Below, piece by piece: positions 26,727-35,410 of a stretch of DNA of 64,000 nt. A program made the position numbers and the translations under genes. Numbering within the stretch: position 1 is the first letter of the stretch; every line of letters starts with the position of its first letter. Below the pieces are notes generated by a model. It was not told the DNA's origin. It saw only the letters and a program-made list of their open reading frames with translations, and searched no databases. Source of the DNA: Gelidibacter mesophilus DSM 14095 (lineage in GTDB: Bacteria > Bacteroidota > Bacteroidia > Flavobacteriales > Flavobacteriaceae); contig NZ_AUHD01000004.1 of the NCBI RefSeq assembly GCF_000423005.1, forward strand, positions 62,001 through 126,000, read 5' to 3'.

Positions 26727-27149
26727 CTATAGACTTAAGCTTTTATATCCTTTTTTCTGAAGTTGGAAATTATACAAGATGCCGTTTTCTACAACCTTAA
26801 TGCTTGCTGGAATTTTTGACTGATTTACTTTAAATTTATTGAGCGAAAATCCGCAGGCTATAATCTGAACCCCAGATGTTTCTGCCTTTTCAATAAATAT
26901 ATTGATTTTTTCATGATCGGTTATTTGTCCGATATCCTTTCCACAAATAATAACTTGAAAGTCACCAAATGCTTCACCTTCCTCTTCTTTTAAAGCTTGG
27001 GCCGTGAGAATGATAGGTTGCAACTGCGGTACTTTTGTAGTGAGGACGACGTAGTTGTTTTTACTTTTACCCATTTCTTGCGCCTTCATTTTAAAGGTGC
27101 TAAATACGGTTAGTATTAAAAATAGAGAACTCATTATATATGTTTTCAT
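26727..27149 (-). CDS. Exported DsrE-family protein
   Basis: The protein is 140 aa with a signal peptide (MKTYIMSSLFLILTVFSTFK then MKAQ). The mature part matches a DsrE/DsrF-like fold: NYVVLTTKVPQLQPIILTAQ, FQVIICGKDIGQ, and GVQIIACGFSLNKFKVNQSK with a Cys at the position that carries sulfur in DsrE proteins. Periplasmic DsrE-like proteins are suspected sulfur carriers. It starts 7 bp after the DoxX stop, so it is in the same operon. Confidence 0.78.
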   Translation of the reverse strand: MKTYIMSSLFLILTVFSTFKMKAQEMGKSKNNYVVLTTKVPQLQPIILTAQALKEEEGEAFGDFQVIICGKDIGQITDHEKINIFIEKAETSGVQIIACGFSLNKFKVNQSKIPASIKVVENGILYNFQLQKKGYKSLSL

Positions 27150-27155
27150 AGTGTT

Positions 27156-27554
27156 TTATTTTAAAGATTGATCAGTATCGTTCAGTATAAAAAAAAGAAG
27201 TCCACCTAAAATTGCGATATTTTTAAATAAAGGTCCCAGTGTTGTCATTTGTCCTACCTGTACCGTGAGTGTGATAGGAATTAAAACCATAATCAAAATA
27301 AGAGCTGCCCATTTGGTTTTATACCCAATCAAGAATAGAAATCCTGCTGCAAGCATGATAACACCTGACAGAATGATAAGCCATTGAGAGTCACCAAAAT
27401 AAACGACTAAACCTTTAAAGCTCGCCTGTTCAATGCGCTGGGCGGTTTTTTCTGTATTGAGTAAGTGACTAAAGCCTGCTACTAAAAATATCCCGCTTAC
27501 CAAAACACGTAAGAGCTGTATGGAACGGCGGTTGACTGAAATTGTGCGCGTCAT
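27156..27554 (-). CDS. DoxX family membrane protein
   Basis: The protein is 132 aa with four membrane segments, of the DoxX family (LLRVLVSGIFLVAGFSHLLN, then MLAAGFLFLIGYKTKWAAL). DoxX-like proteins include subunits of thiosulfate:quinone oxidoreductase and components of thiol-redox membrane complexes. It leads the DoxX-DsrE-TlpA-SoxB-like row on the minus strand, 116 bp after the small exported protein gene that carries the type B promoter. Confidence 0.85.
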   Translation of the reverse strand: MTRTISVNRRSIQLLRVLVSGIFLVAGFSHLLNTEKTAQRIEQASFKGLVVYFGDSQWLIILSGVIMLAAGFLFLIGYKTKWAALILIMVLIPITLTVQVGQMTTLGPLFKNIAILGGLLFFILNDTDQSLK

Positions 27555-27670
27555 TATAAAAAATGTAATTAAGAATTATTTGATGTTGTGAAGTGACATG
27601 GGAAGATATGCACGTCTTTAGATATGAAGCACAATGACACAAAGCGTCCTAAAATGTCAGGAAGAGGAAA

Positions 27671-28033
27671 TTAGGCCGAACGAGGCGGAGGTGAAACGTT
27701 ATCTAAAAATCGATAACTTAAGACAGACCTAAAATGATCGTCAAAAACGGTTAAAAGGTCTGAAGATTGACTTTCCCAAGAAAAAAGCTCAAGTTGAAAG
27801 GGAGTGCTGCAATTAACACTTACACTAATCATTTGTGTTTCTGCATGGTCTTGTTGCGAAAGTTGAGCGCTGTTTTTGGGTTTTCCTTCAGAATCGTGCT
27901 TTTTACAAAATGGATTTACAAGCGTAATATCACTTCCGTTGAAGATCATGTTCAAGCCATTGGCATCTATGGCAACAAATTTTGCCGAAAAGATAAAAGT
28001 GAGTAGTAGCGCTATGTAAATCTTTGTTTTCAC
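27671..28033 (-). CDS. Small exported protein, unknown function
   Basis: From GTG at 28033 the protein is 121 aa with a signal peptide (MKTKIYIALLLTFIFSAKFV). A longer frame from ATG at 28048 is possible, but that ATG lies inside the promoter element at 28042-28049. The mature part contains an NPFCKKHDSEGKP segment, a QQDHAETQ segment, a second Cys, and ends NVSPPPRSA. I do not recognise a family. It resembles the small Cys/His proteins near metal or sulfur systems in flavobacteria. It is the first gene after a type B promoter and precedes the DoxX operon. Confidence 0.6.
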   Translation of the reverse strand: MKTKIYIALLLTFIFSAKFVAIDANGLNMIFNGSDITLVNPFCKKHDSEGKPKNSAQLSQQDHAETQMISVSVNCSTPFQLELFSWESQSSDLLTVFDDHFRSVLSYRFLDNVSPPPRSA

Positions 28034-28041
28034 GAATACCA

Positions 28042-28085
28042 CAAACATAAGCGTAAGTCATCAGTTATTGTGTAACCTTTGTTAC
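28042..28085 (-). promoter_or_regulatory. Type B CRP-like site plus exact TAnnTTTG promoter
   Basis: GTAAC-CTTT-GTTAC at 28072-28085 (centre 28078.5; TGTAACCTTTGTTACC with flanks) precedes TATGTTTG on the minus strand (28049 to 28042). Spacing is again 36.5 bp. It drives the small exported protein and perhaps the DoxX-DsrE-TlpA-SoxB-like genes beyond it. Confidence 0.65.
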
Positions 28086-28227
28086 CGATTCCTGTTAAAG
28101 TAATATTAATTTTAAAGACATCCTTCTTAACTACAAAACCTTAAGTTTTTGCCTTATATTATATAACTCTAAATTTCAGTTAGTTACATATTGTAATTGT
28201 AGGGTGAAAAATCGACCAAACATTTTA

Positions 28228-28249
28228 AGACCTCGAATTGCCGAGATCT
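28228..28249 (-). terminator. Probable terminator after the antiporter gene
   Basis: On the minus strand AGATCTCGGCAATTCGAGGTCT forms an 8-bp stem with one G-U pair and a 6-nt loop, 10 bp past the stop at 28259. It is followed only by a short TTAAAAT, so termination may be weak. Confidence 0.5.
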
Positions 28250-28258
28250 CAAAAATGG

Positions 28259-30283
28259 TTATTTAGGATAAATAACCATTTTGCTCAGATTTGGAAAGTG
28301 TTTTTCTAATTTTAACGGCAATTTATCCAAATGTCCAAAATGAGAAATATAGCCTTTTCTTGCAGATACCAAGATGATAAAATCCGTATCATCAATTTTT
28401 CTTGAAAGGATAAGAAAATCGTCCCAATCCTTGAAACGATTAAAGCTAGTGCTTAAGGTTACTTTATTTTCCTTGGCGAACCTTAATATCGCTTTATAAG
28501 TAAGTTCAGTACAATTTAAATGAATAGGAATGGATAATTCCAATGATAATTTTCCAATTTTATTGATCCAATGAGAAAAGCCTTCTTCAAGTTCCGCATT
28601 CGGAGGAACCATCATAAATAACCGCTTATGATTAACCAACGGGATTTCAAAGTCACAAATAAACAGGGTTTTTTCAGTATTCTGTAAAATACTTTCCATT
28701 TTGTCACCTATCAACTTATCTAAGAAGCCAGTCTTTTGCGGCCATCCCAACAGAATGATATCAGCCATGATCTCCTTTGCCGTTCTTGAAATACCACTTG
28801 CCGGATTGTGATCAATAGTCGCTATAACCTTGGCATTGGTATCAGAAGCCGTGGCTTCCTTTAAATAATTTTCCAGGCCTTGCTTGGCCTTGATTATGGT
28901 TTTCTCTGCGGCATGGGTATTAGGAACTACAGTTAATATAGAAAGCGGGTTGATTGATTTTTTATCCTTTATCAACACTGCAAAATCCAAAACTTTTTCA
29001 ATTTTTACCAAATTGGCAATAGGAATCAGAATAGTTTCGCGGTGCGATCCACTCATCAATAACATATCCTCTTCCCCATCAGTGTCACGGATGATCATTT
29101 TAGCAGCGCTTTCTGTGGCAAAAGACGCTATGATACAGGTCACAAGAATCAAGACAACAGTACCGTTAAGAATATTGGCGTCTAAAATCCCTGCTTTGTA
29201 CCCAACCAAGATGACCGCTAAAGTAGCTGCGGCGTGGGCACTACTTAATCCGAAAATCAATTTGCGCTGACCTTTGGAAAATTTAAAAACAATCTGGGTA
29301 AAAAAAGCTGCAAGCCATTTTCCTGAAATGGCCACTGCGGTAAGTGTGCCAGCAATGATCAACGCCATTGGTCCGCTCATGATCACACTAATATCGACGA
29401 TCATTCCTACACTAATAAGAAAAAATGGAATAAATAACGAGTTGCCTATAAACTCAATCCTGTTCATCAATGCAGACGAATGAGGAATCAGCTTATTGAG
29501 GGCCAAACCTGCAACAAACGCCCCTATAATGGACTCCAAGCCGGCTATCTCGGCCAAAAATGCAGAGAAAAAAACCACTGATAGTACAAAAATATAATGT
29601 GAATGTCTTTCACTCTCCAATTTTTGAAAAAACCATTTCGCAATCTTAGGAATCACCAAGAACATGAATGCAGAGAAAAGCACTAAGGAAATGCCCAAAC
29701 GGATCCAGAACTCCTGCGTTAATCCGCCGTCATGCGAACCTAAAATAATGGCCAACATAATCAAAACCGCCGTATCTGTTAAGATAGTCCCTCCAACCGT
29801 AATGGCAACCGCAACATTCTTTGAAACCCCAAGTTTACTGACTATAGGATAAGTGACCAACGTATGGGTAGCAAACATGCTTGAGGTAAGGAGGCTCGCG
29901 TTAAAATCAAAACCCAAAATATAATAGCACACTGGAAACCCTATAGCAATGGGGATTGTAAATGTTAAAAAACCAAATAAAAGACTTTTGTTTCGCGTAG
30001 CTTTAAATTCATTCAAATCTAACTCCAACCCAGCAATAAACATGATATAAAGAAGCCCTATGGTTGAAAAAACATCGACAAAAAGACTTTTCTCCAAAAT
30101 ATTTAATCCTGCAGGTCCAACGATGATACCGGATACAATCAACCCAATAATACCAGGAATGCGAATTTTGTGCAACACTACAGGTGCCAACAAAATAATA
30201 AAGAGAATCAAAGAAAAAATCAGAACAGGATTATGGAGCGGTAATTGAAACTCTTCTAAAAGTTGATTTATAACCGTATCCAT
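28259..30283 (-). CDS. CPA2-type cation:proton antiporter with C-terminal Usp-like domain
   Basis: The protein is 674 aa. Residues about 15-395 form a 12-13-segment CPA2 (KefB/NapA-like) exchanger: PGIIGLIVSGIIVGPAGLNI, LYIMFIAGLELDLNEFK, GAFVAGLALNKLIP. Residues about 410-674 are a soluble tail with two degenerate universal-stress-protein halves (ETILIPIANLVKIEKVLDFA, ADIILLGWPQK), a layout known in bacterial Na+/H+ antiporters, where the tail senses nucleotides. It is alone on its strand, with a promoter element at 30358-30365. Confidence 0.88.
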   Translation of the reverse strand: MDTVINQLLEEFQLPLHNPVLIFSLILFIILLAPVVLHKIRIPGIIGLIVSGIIVGPAGLNILEKSLFVDVFSTIGLLYIMFIAGLELDLNEFKATRNKSLLFGFLTFTIPIAIGFPVCYYILGFDFNASLLTSSMFATHTLVTYPIVSKLGVSKNVAVAITVGGTILTDTAVLIMLAIILGSHDGGLTQEFWIRLGISLVLFSAFMFLVIPKIAKWFFQKLESERHSHYIFVLSVVFFSAFLAEIAGLESIIGAFVAGLALNKLIPHSSALMNRIEFIGNSLFIPFFLISVGMIVDISVIMSGPMALIIAGTLTAVAISGKWLAAFFTQIVFKFSKGQRKLIFGLSSAHAAATLAVILVGYKAGILDANILNGTVVLILVTCIIASFATESAAKMIIRDTDGEEDMLLMSGSHRETILIPIANLVKIEKVLDFAVLIKDKKSINPLSILTVVPNTHAAEKTIIKAKQGLENYLKEATASDTNAKVIATIDHNPASGISRTAKEIMADIILLGWPQKTGFLDKLIGDKMESILQNTEKTLFICDFEIPLVNHKRLFMMVPPNAELEEGFSHWINKIGKLSLELSIPIHLNCTELTYKAILRFAKENKVTLSTSFNRFKDWDDFLILSRKIDDTDFIILVSARKGYISHFGHLDKLPLKLEKHFPNLSKMVIYPK

Positions 30284-30617
30284 AGTTGACGATGCTAATA
30301 AAGAATTTAAAAATAATAATTTTATGATTAAACAAGATTCAATATAAAATTATAGAGCAAACATAAGAAAAAGAATACTATCTATTTACAGCTTCAATGT
30401 AGCTTTACTGTTAAATTTTGATAAAAAACAGGCTATAGAAACCTTTAGATTCTAAGTATTTTTAAAATTTAGATATTGAATTTCTGCCACTTAATGACTT
30501 ACCTAGAAAAAAGGCACTTTTATAAAAAAAGTGAGACCCGCAACTCTTGTTACTTAATTAAAAAGGGAATTTTTATATCTTCACAGGATATAAGCAGTGC
30601 TAAAAAGCTTTTTCAAT
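30284..30617. other. Divergent promoter region, antiporter/cydAB
   Basis: This AT-rich gap separates the divergent antiporter and cytochrome bd genes. An exact TATGTTTG lies at 30358-30365 for the antiporter. Upstream of cydA only an imperfect TATCTTCA at 30576-30583 is seen. Neither type A nor type B palindromes are present at the standard spacing, so cytochrome bd is apparently not a direct member of those sets. Confidence 0.45.
30358..30365 (-). promoter_or_regulatory. TAnnTTTG promoter element of the antiporter
   Basis: TATGTTTG on the minus strand matches the consensus, 75 bp upstream of the ATG at 30283. No operator is evident. Confidence 0.5.
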
Positions 30618-31952
30618 ATGGAAGACATGCTCTTTTACGATCGGATGCAGTTTGCTTTCACGATCACTTTCCATTACCTATTTCCACAATTGACCATGGG
30701 ATTATCCTTAATGATCGTTTATTTTAAATGGCGATTTTTAAGAACCAAGATTGACAAGTACAACGACGCCGCCAAATTTTGGATGAAAATTTTTGCGTTA
30801 AATTTTGCAATGGGTGTTGTCACAGGAATTCCCATGGAGTTTCAGTTTGGCACCAATTGGGCGAAGTTTTCAGAACTTACGGGAGGCATTATTGGTCAAA
30901 CACTTGCCATGGAAGGAATGTTTTCCTTTTTCTTGGAATCGTCGTTTCTGGGCCTATTCCTGTTTGGAGAAAAATTAATGGGACAGAAGTTGCACTTTCT
31001 AACGGGTTTTCTGGTGTTTTTAGGATCTTGGGCAAGTGGCTATTTGATTATTGCCACGCATTCATGGATGCAGTACCCGGTTGGTTATGAAATTCTGGAA
31101 AATGGAAAATTTGTACTCAACAATTTTGGAGCGTTGTTCTCCAATCCGTGGTTGATGCCTGCATTTTTACATAATCAAATGGGCTCCGTCATTACCTCTT
31201 CATTTGTCGTGGCATCTATTGGCGCTTTTTATTTATTAAATAATAAACACAGCGAATTCGGGAAACTTTTTGTAAAAACAGGTATTATTTTCGGATTGAT
31301 CTCCAGTATTTTGGTGGCTTTCCCAACTGGAGATTGGGCTGCCAAAAATGTGGCCAAACACCAACCGGTAACCTTTGCAGCCATGGAAGGCATTTTCGAA
31401 ACCGAAGATGGCGGCGCTGAAATTATCTTAATTGGGCAACCCGACGTTGAAAACAAAAAACTCGATAATAAAATTGCAGTTCCAAATGTATTGAGTTTTT
31501 TAACCTACCAAAGATGGGATGCAGAGATTAAAGGTCTCAATGAATTTGATGAAAGTGTCTATCCAACAAATATTCCCGGATTGTATTATTCCTATCATAT
31601 TATGGTGGGCTTGGGCACTATTTTTATTGGCTTATTGCTTATTGCAGGCATTCAATTGTATCGAAAGAAACTCTACACTACTAAATGGGTATTGTGGACG
31701 TTGATGTTTATGCTGCCGTTTCCGTATATCGCCAACACTGCGGGATGGTACACCGCCGAACTGGGAAGACAACCTTGGCTGGTGTATAATCTCTTACGAA
31801 CTGCAGATGGAATTTCTCCAACCGTTTCTTCAGGAAACACCTTGTTTACCTTGCTTGGCTTTATTGGACTTTACGCATTATTGGGACTATTGTTCATCAT
31901 GCTGGCCGCGAAAATTATTCATAAAGGCCCTGAAACCACAAAACACATCTAA
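30618..31952 (+). CDS. cydA: Cytochrome bd ubiquinol/menaquinol oxidase subunit I
   Basis: I start at ATG 30618 (MEDMLFYDRMQFAFTITFHY), giving 444 aa. The frame start at 30597 is a GTG that only adds seven residues. The haem ligand His lies in FTITFHYLFPQLTMG. GTNWAKFSELTGG, the conserved QYPVGYE and the C-terminal GWYTAELGRQPW are all family blocks. The Q-loop region after residue 250 is short, as in the CydA group without the long E. coli-type insertion. The enzyme reduces oxygen at high affinity in the inner membrane. cydB follows after 2 bp. Confidence 0.95.
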   Translation: MEDMLFYDRMQFAFTITFHYLFPQLTMGLSLMIVYFKWRFLRTKIDKYNDAAKFWMKIFALNFAMGVVTGIPMEFQFGTNWAKFSELTGGIIGQTLAMEGMFSFFLESSFLGLFLFGEKLMGQKLHFLTGFLVFLGSWASGYLIIATHSWMQYPVGYEILENGKFVLNNFGALFSNPWLMPAFLHNQMGSVITSSFVVASIGAFYLLNNKHSEFGKLFVKTGIIFGLISSILVAFPTGDWAAKNVAKHQPVTFAAMEGIFETEDGGAEIILIGQPDVENKKLDNKIAVPNVLSFLTYQRWDAEIKGLNEFDESVYPTNIPGLYYSYHIMVGLGTIFIGLLLIAGIQLYRKKLYTTKWVLWTLMFMLPFPYIANTAGWYTAELGRQPWLVYNLLRTADGISPTVSSGNTLFTLLGFIGLYALLGLLFIMLAAKIIHKGPETTKHI

Positions 31953-31954
31953 CT

Positions 31955-33031
31955 ATGGAACTACTCTGGTATATCATATTAATGACCATGTTAACCATCT
32001 ACGTCATTTTGGATGGTTATGATTTTGGTGCAGGAATCATTCATTTGTTTTTTGCCAAAACAGAAAAAGACAAGAAGGCCGTGACAAACGCCATTGGCCC
32101 ATTTTGGGATGCCAATGAAGTCTGGCTCATAGCAGTTGGCGGTGTTTTGTTTTTTGCGTTTCCCACGTTGTACGCTTCGTCATTCAGTGGGTTTTACTTG
32201 CCGTTGATGATGATTTTATGGTTACTTATTTTTAGGGCGATTGGTCTCGAATTACGAGGACAGATAAAGAACAGAATGTGGGAGGCCGTTTGGGATAAAG
32301 CCTTTGGAATTGCAAGTTTATTGTTGGCCCTATTCTTCGGGATCGCATTGGGAAATATCGTAAGAGGTGTGAATTTGGGTATGGTTACCGATGGTGTTTC
32401 CACGCATGAACCCCATTTTTTCTTTTTGCCCTTATGGAATTCGAGTTTTAGTCCGCATGCCGAACACCTGGGAGTAATCGATTGGTTTACCTTAATGTTG
32501 GGCTTGGTTGGCGTGGTGTCCTTGGCAATTCATGGTGCCAATTGGATTATTTTCAAGACCAACTCTGACCTCAACCCAAAACTAAAAAAGGTAATTTTCA
32601 ATTTGAATTTTGTGCTGTTGGCATTGGTCATAATATCCTTGTCAACCTGGCATATCATTGATCCAAATCCATTTCGCAACTTTATGGAACATCCTTGGTT
32701 AATTATCTTTCCGCTGATTACGTTTACGGGACTCTTTGGTTTGTTTAAAGTAAAATCATTCAAAAAAGACGGTTTAGGCTTCTTATTCTCAACCTTGTTT
32801 CTGCTGGGGGGATTAGCTTCTACGGTAGCCTCGATATTCCCCAAAGTATTGCCTTCTACTAACGATGTCAATCCGTCTTTAACCTTATATAATGTTGCAG
32901 CCCACGACTATGGATTGTCTATTGGGGTATATTGGTTTGTCATTGCAGCATTTTTGGTTGCGGTCTATATGTTTGTTCAATATCGTGTTTTCCGTGGTAA
33001 GATGGATGATGTAGGTTATGGTGACCATTAA
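31955..33031 (+). CDS. cydB: Cytochrome bd oxidase subunit II
   Basis: The protein is 358 aa, usual for CydB, with eight to nine membrane segments. It has VILDGYDFGAGIIHLFF near the N-terminus and AIGPFWDANEVWLIAVGG, both diagnostic. It is translated right after cydA (2 bp gap) and followed 21 bp later by a small membrane protein gene. No cydX-like micro-ORF is evident inside the pair. Confidence 0.95.
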   Translation: MELLWYIILMTMLTIYVILDGYDFGAGIIHLFFAKTEKDKKAVTNAIGPFWDANEVWLIAVGGVLFFAFPTLYASSFSGFYLPLMMILWLLIFRAIGLELRGQIKNRMWEAVWDKAFGIASLLLALFFGIALGNIVRGVNLGMVTDGVSTHEPHFFFLPLWNSSFSPHAEHLGVIDWFTLMLGLVGVVSLAIHGANWIIFKTNSDLNPKLKKVIFNLNFVLLALVIISLSTWHIIDPNPFRNFMEHPWLIIFPLITFTGLFGLFKVKSFKKDGLGFLFSTLFLLGGLASTVASIFPKVLPSTNDVNPSLTLYNVAAHDYGLSIGVYWFVIAAFLVAVYMFVQYRVFRGKMDDVGYGDH

Positions 33032-33052
33032 TTTGCTAAGTAATCCCTTGTT

Positions 33053-33349
33053 ATGACAGATACACTCATTGCACTCATCAGTATTTTTATGGGCATTTTT
33101 GCGGCTCATGGATTTGCTGTTATTAACAAAAAATATTCATTGGGATTTATTGGCAATACCATGGCAGGTGTTTTTGGCAGTATATTTTTTATAAAAACCT
33201 TTGGGCGCCTTGGTTTTGATCCGATGTCGATTATGGAAACAGGCGAAACAAATCACGTATTATTTGTAATAAACATGTTGGTTTCAATCGTTGGCGGAGC
33301 GATTGGTGTCATTGCTATAAAACTGATTAAGAGCAAATTAAACCCATAA
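33053..33349 (+). CDS. Small membrane protein in the cydAB operon
   Basis: The protein is 98 aa with three predicted membrane segments and glycine-rich faces (LGFIGNTMAGVFGSIFFIKT, then VSIVGGAIGVIAIKLIK), somewhat like the transglycosylase-associated/YeaQ group. Its position 21 bp after cydB argues for co-expression. It may stabilise the oxidase, but no sequence evidence shows this. Confidence 0.6.
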   Translation: MTDTLIALISIFMGIFAAHGFAVINKKYSLGFIGNTMAGVFGSIFFIKTFGRLGFDPMSIMETGETNHVLFVINMLVSIVGGAIGVIAIKLIKSKLNP

Positions 33350-33406
33350 ATTCGGGAAAATAAAATTGAAAATAAATCGAATTATTTAGCATTCGATTAT
33401 TTTTTG

Positions 33407-33430
33407 TACATTTGTTAACCATTTGGTTAA
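33407..33430 (+). promoter_or_regulatory. TetR operator overlapping transcription start
   Basis: TACATTTG at 33407-33414 is an exact promoter element. Directly after it, TTAACCA-TT-TGGTTAA (33415-33430) is a perfect 7-bp inverted repeat with 2-bp spacer that covers the expected start of transcription. Repression by the TetR protein encoded 15 bp downstream is the obvious reading. Confidence 0.75.
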
Positions 33431-33444
33431 ACCTATTAGTTAAA

Positions 33445-34053
33445 ATGAAAAAGGAAGAAACGACAGAACATCAAATATTGGACGCTGCCAAGGATGTATT
33501 TCAATCTAAAGGCATGGATGGTGCAAGAATGCAGGAAATAGCAGATAAGGCTGGCATTAATAAAGCGATGCTTCACTATTACTATAGAAGTAAACAATTG
33601 CTTTTTGAGGCTGTTTTTAAAAATGCATTTTCGCTTTTAGCGCCACAGCTGAATGCTATACTAAACGATGATTCTCCCATTGAGGAGAAAATCAGGAATT
33701 TCACCAATGATTATACAACGTTCATGATGAAGCATCCGTATTTACCAAACTTCATCATCAATGAGCTCAACAGAAATGAAGATTTCATTCTAAAACTAAA
33801 GGAGAACACAGGCTTTCCAAATCTCGAAAAATTTAAAGCAAAAGTGGATGCTGAAATTAGTCAAGGAAATTTAAAACCCATAGACGCGGACCAATTATTC
33901 GTCAATATCTTAGCCCTCAACATCTTTCCGTTTTTAGGAAAGCCATTGGTTAAAGCGCTTACAAAAAAAGACGAAAAAGCGTACAAGGCATTTACAGAAA
34001 GTAGAAAAACAGAGGTCGCCAACTTTATTATCAATTCAATCAAGCAATCATAA
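33445..34053 (+). CDS. TetR family repressor of the exporter operon
   Basis: Starting at ATG 33445 (MKKEETTEHQ) the protein is 202 aa. The frame opens earlier at a TTG (33412) that lies in the promoter, so it is rejected. The helix-turn-helix reads ILDAAKDVFQSKGMDGARMQ then EIADKAGINKAMLHYYYRSK, typical TetR. The C-terminal ligand domain is unassigned. The gene is first of an operon whose next gene starts 1 bp after its stop, so the repressor probably senses an exported compound. Confidence 0.92.
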   Translation: MKKEETTEHQILDAAKDVFQSKGMDGARMQEIADKAGINKAMLHYYYRSKQLLFEAVFKNAFSLLAPQLNAILNDDSPIEEKIRNFTNDYTTFMMKHPYLPNFIINELNRNEDFILKLKENTGFPNLEKFKAKVDAEISQGNLKPIDADQLFVNILALNIFPFLGKPLVKALTKKDEKAYKAFTESRKTEVANFIINSIKQS

Positions 34054-34054
34054 A

Positions 34055-35305
34055 ATGCAACGATCCCTAATTATTTTAATAGGATTATTCACAAACGTGA
34101 TGGTTTCACAACAAAGCATAACGCTACAGGAATGCTATGATCTTCCGACCGTCAATTACCCTTTGGCCAAGCAATCTGGATTGTTGGATGCACAAAACCA
34201 ATTAGAAAAAGAAGTGGTTTCCAACGCCAAACTCCCGCAATTGAGTTTTGATGCACAAGCCACCTATCAATCCGATGTGATTGAAGTTCCCATCCCAAAT
34301 TCAAATATCGAACCGCTTAATAAAGACCAGTATCGTGCAACACTATCGGTCAACCAACTTATTTATAATGGAGGAGCGACGGATGCCTCTTTAGATGTCA
34401 AATCATCCCAACTCAAAACCAAGCAAAAACAGGTTGAAGTCAATTTGTATCAACTAAAGCAAAAGATCAATCAGCTCTATTTTTCCATTTTGTTATCACA
34501 GGAAACGCATTTATTGTTAAAAGCGAAACAAGAACAGTTACAAGCCAAACTGAGCGAAGTGACCTCAGGAATTAAATACGGTGATATTTTACCATCATCT
34601 GAGAAGGTTTTGGAAGTTGAATTGGTGAAAATAAATCAGCAGCTTACTGAAGTCGAAAGTAATAAGGTTTCACTCATTGAAACACTTTCTAACGTCATCG
34701 GACAGCCATTGAGCACTTCAGTCCTATTTCAAAACACTTTAGTGGAAACAGTATCAGAAACAGAATTGAACCGTCCTGAATTAGAATTGTTTCAACTCAA
34801 AAAAGATGAAATTGAAAGCAACGAAGCTTTGATCGCTAAACAAAACGCACCCAAATTGCTCGGATTCGCTACAGGTGGCTATGGAAATCCGGGGTTAAAT
34901 CCTCTGGACAATTCCTTACAAGCATTTTATACGGTTGGCGTCAAATTGAATTGGAATGTCTTCGACTGGAACTCCAACAAAAAACAGCGCGAATCATTGT
35001 CCATCAATAAAGACCTTATCGATACTGAAACCGAAACGTTTAAACTAAACACCAACACCGAACTGAATCAGCAGCAAAAGGAAATCGAGAAGATTGAAGC
35101 GTTTATCACCTCAGATCTGGAGATTATCGATCTTCGAAAAGAGGTTCTTAAAATGGCAGATTCACAGCTAAAAAACGGGGTCATTACCTCATCGGCATAC
35201 ATAACCGAGCTCACCAATTTATACGAAGATGAAAATACTTTGATAAAACATAAAATTCAATTACAACTGGCAAAAGCAAATTATAACGTCATCAAAGGGC
35301 AGTAA
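34055..35305 (+). CDS. TolC-family outer-membrane efflux protein
   Basis: The protein is 416 aa with a signal peptide (MQRSLIILIGLFTNVMVSQQ) and the TolC pattern of long coiled coils: TLQECYDLPTVNYPLAKQSG opens the mature part and VGVKLNWNVFDWNSNKKQRE marks the second repeat. It provides the outer-membrane channel for the HlyD and ABC-2 proteins that follow. It starts immediately after the TetR stop. Confidence 0.9.
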   Translation: MQRSLIILIGLFTNVMVSQQSITLQECYDLPTVNYPLAKQSGLLDAQNQLEKEVVSNAKLPQLSFDAQATYQSDVIEVPIPNSNIEPLNKDQYRATLSVNQLIYNGGATDASLDVKSSQLKTKQKQVEVNLYQLKQKINQLYFSILLSQETHLLLKAKQEQLQAKLSEVTSGIKYGDILPSSEKVLEVELVKINQQLTEVESNKVSLIETLSNVIGQPLSTSVLFQNTLVETVSETELNRPELELFQLKKDEIESNEALIAKQNAPKLLGFATGGYGNPGLNPLDNSLQAFYTVGVKLNWNVFDWNSNKKQRESLSINKDLIDTETETFKLNTNTELNQQQKEIEKIEAFITSDLEIIDLRKEVLKMADSQLKNGVITSSAYITELTNLYEDENTLIKHKIQLQLAKANYNVIKGQ

Positions 35306-35319
35306 TAATTTCCGGCAAT

Positions 35320-35400
35320 AATTGTCCCGCAGATCTCGCAGATCAACGCAGAAAATATCTACGAAATCAGCGAAAACCGCGGGAAACCGCGGGAAACCGA
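35320..35400 (+). repeat. Short imperfect repeats between exporter genes
   Basis: The gap between the TolC and HlyD genes carries GCAGATC-type repeats and two direct copies of CCGCGGGAAA (35377-35396). Such GCAGAT...CGCGGGAAA strings look like low-complexity intergenic repeats seen in flavobacteria. No gene is seen. Confidence 0.45.
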
Positions 35401-35410
35401 AACATAAAAC

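Noticed and set aside
30284-30617. Type A or B site controlling cytochrome bd
   Set aside because: I looked for TGA-N6-TCA and GTAAC-N4-GTTAC at 36.5 bp from candidate promoter elements and found none; only TACA...TGTA, in the wrong polarity, near 30387-30401.
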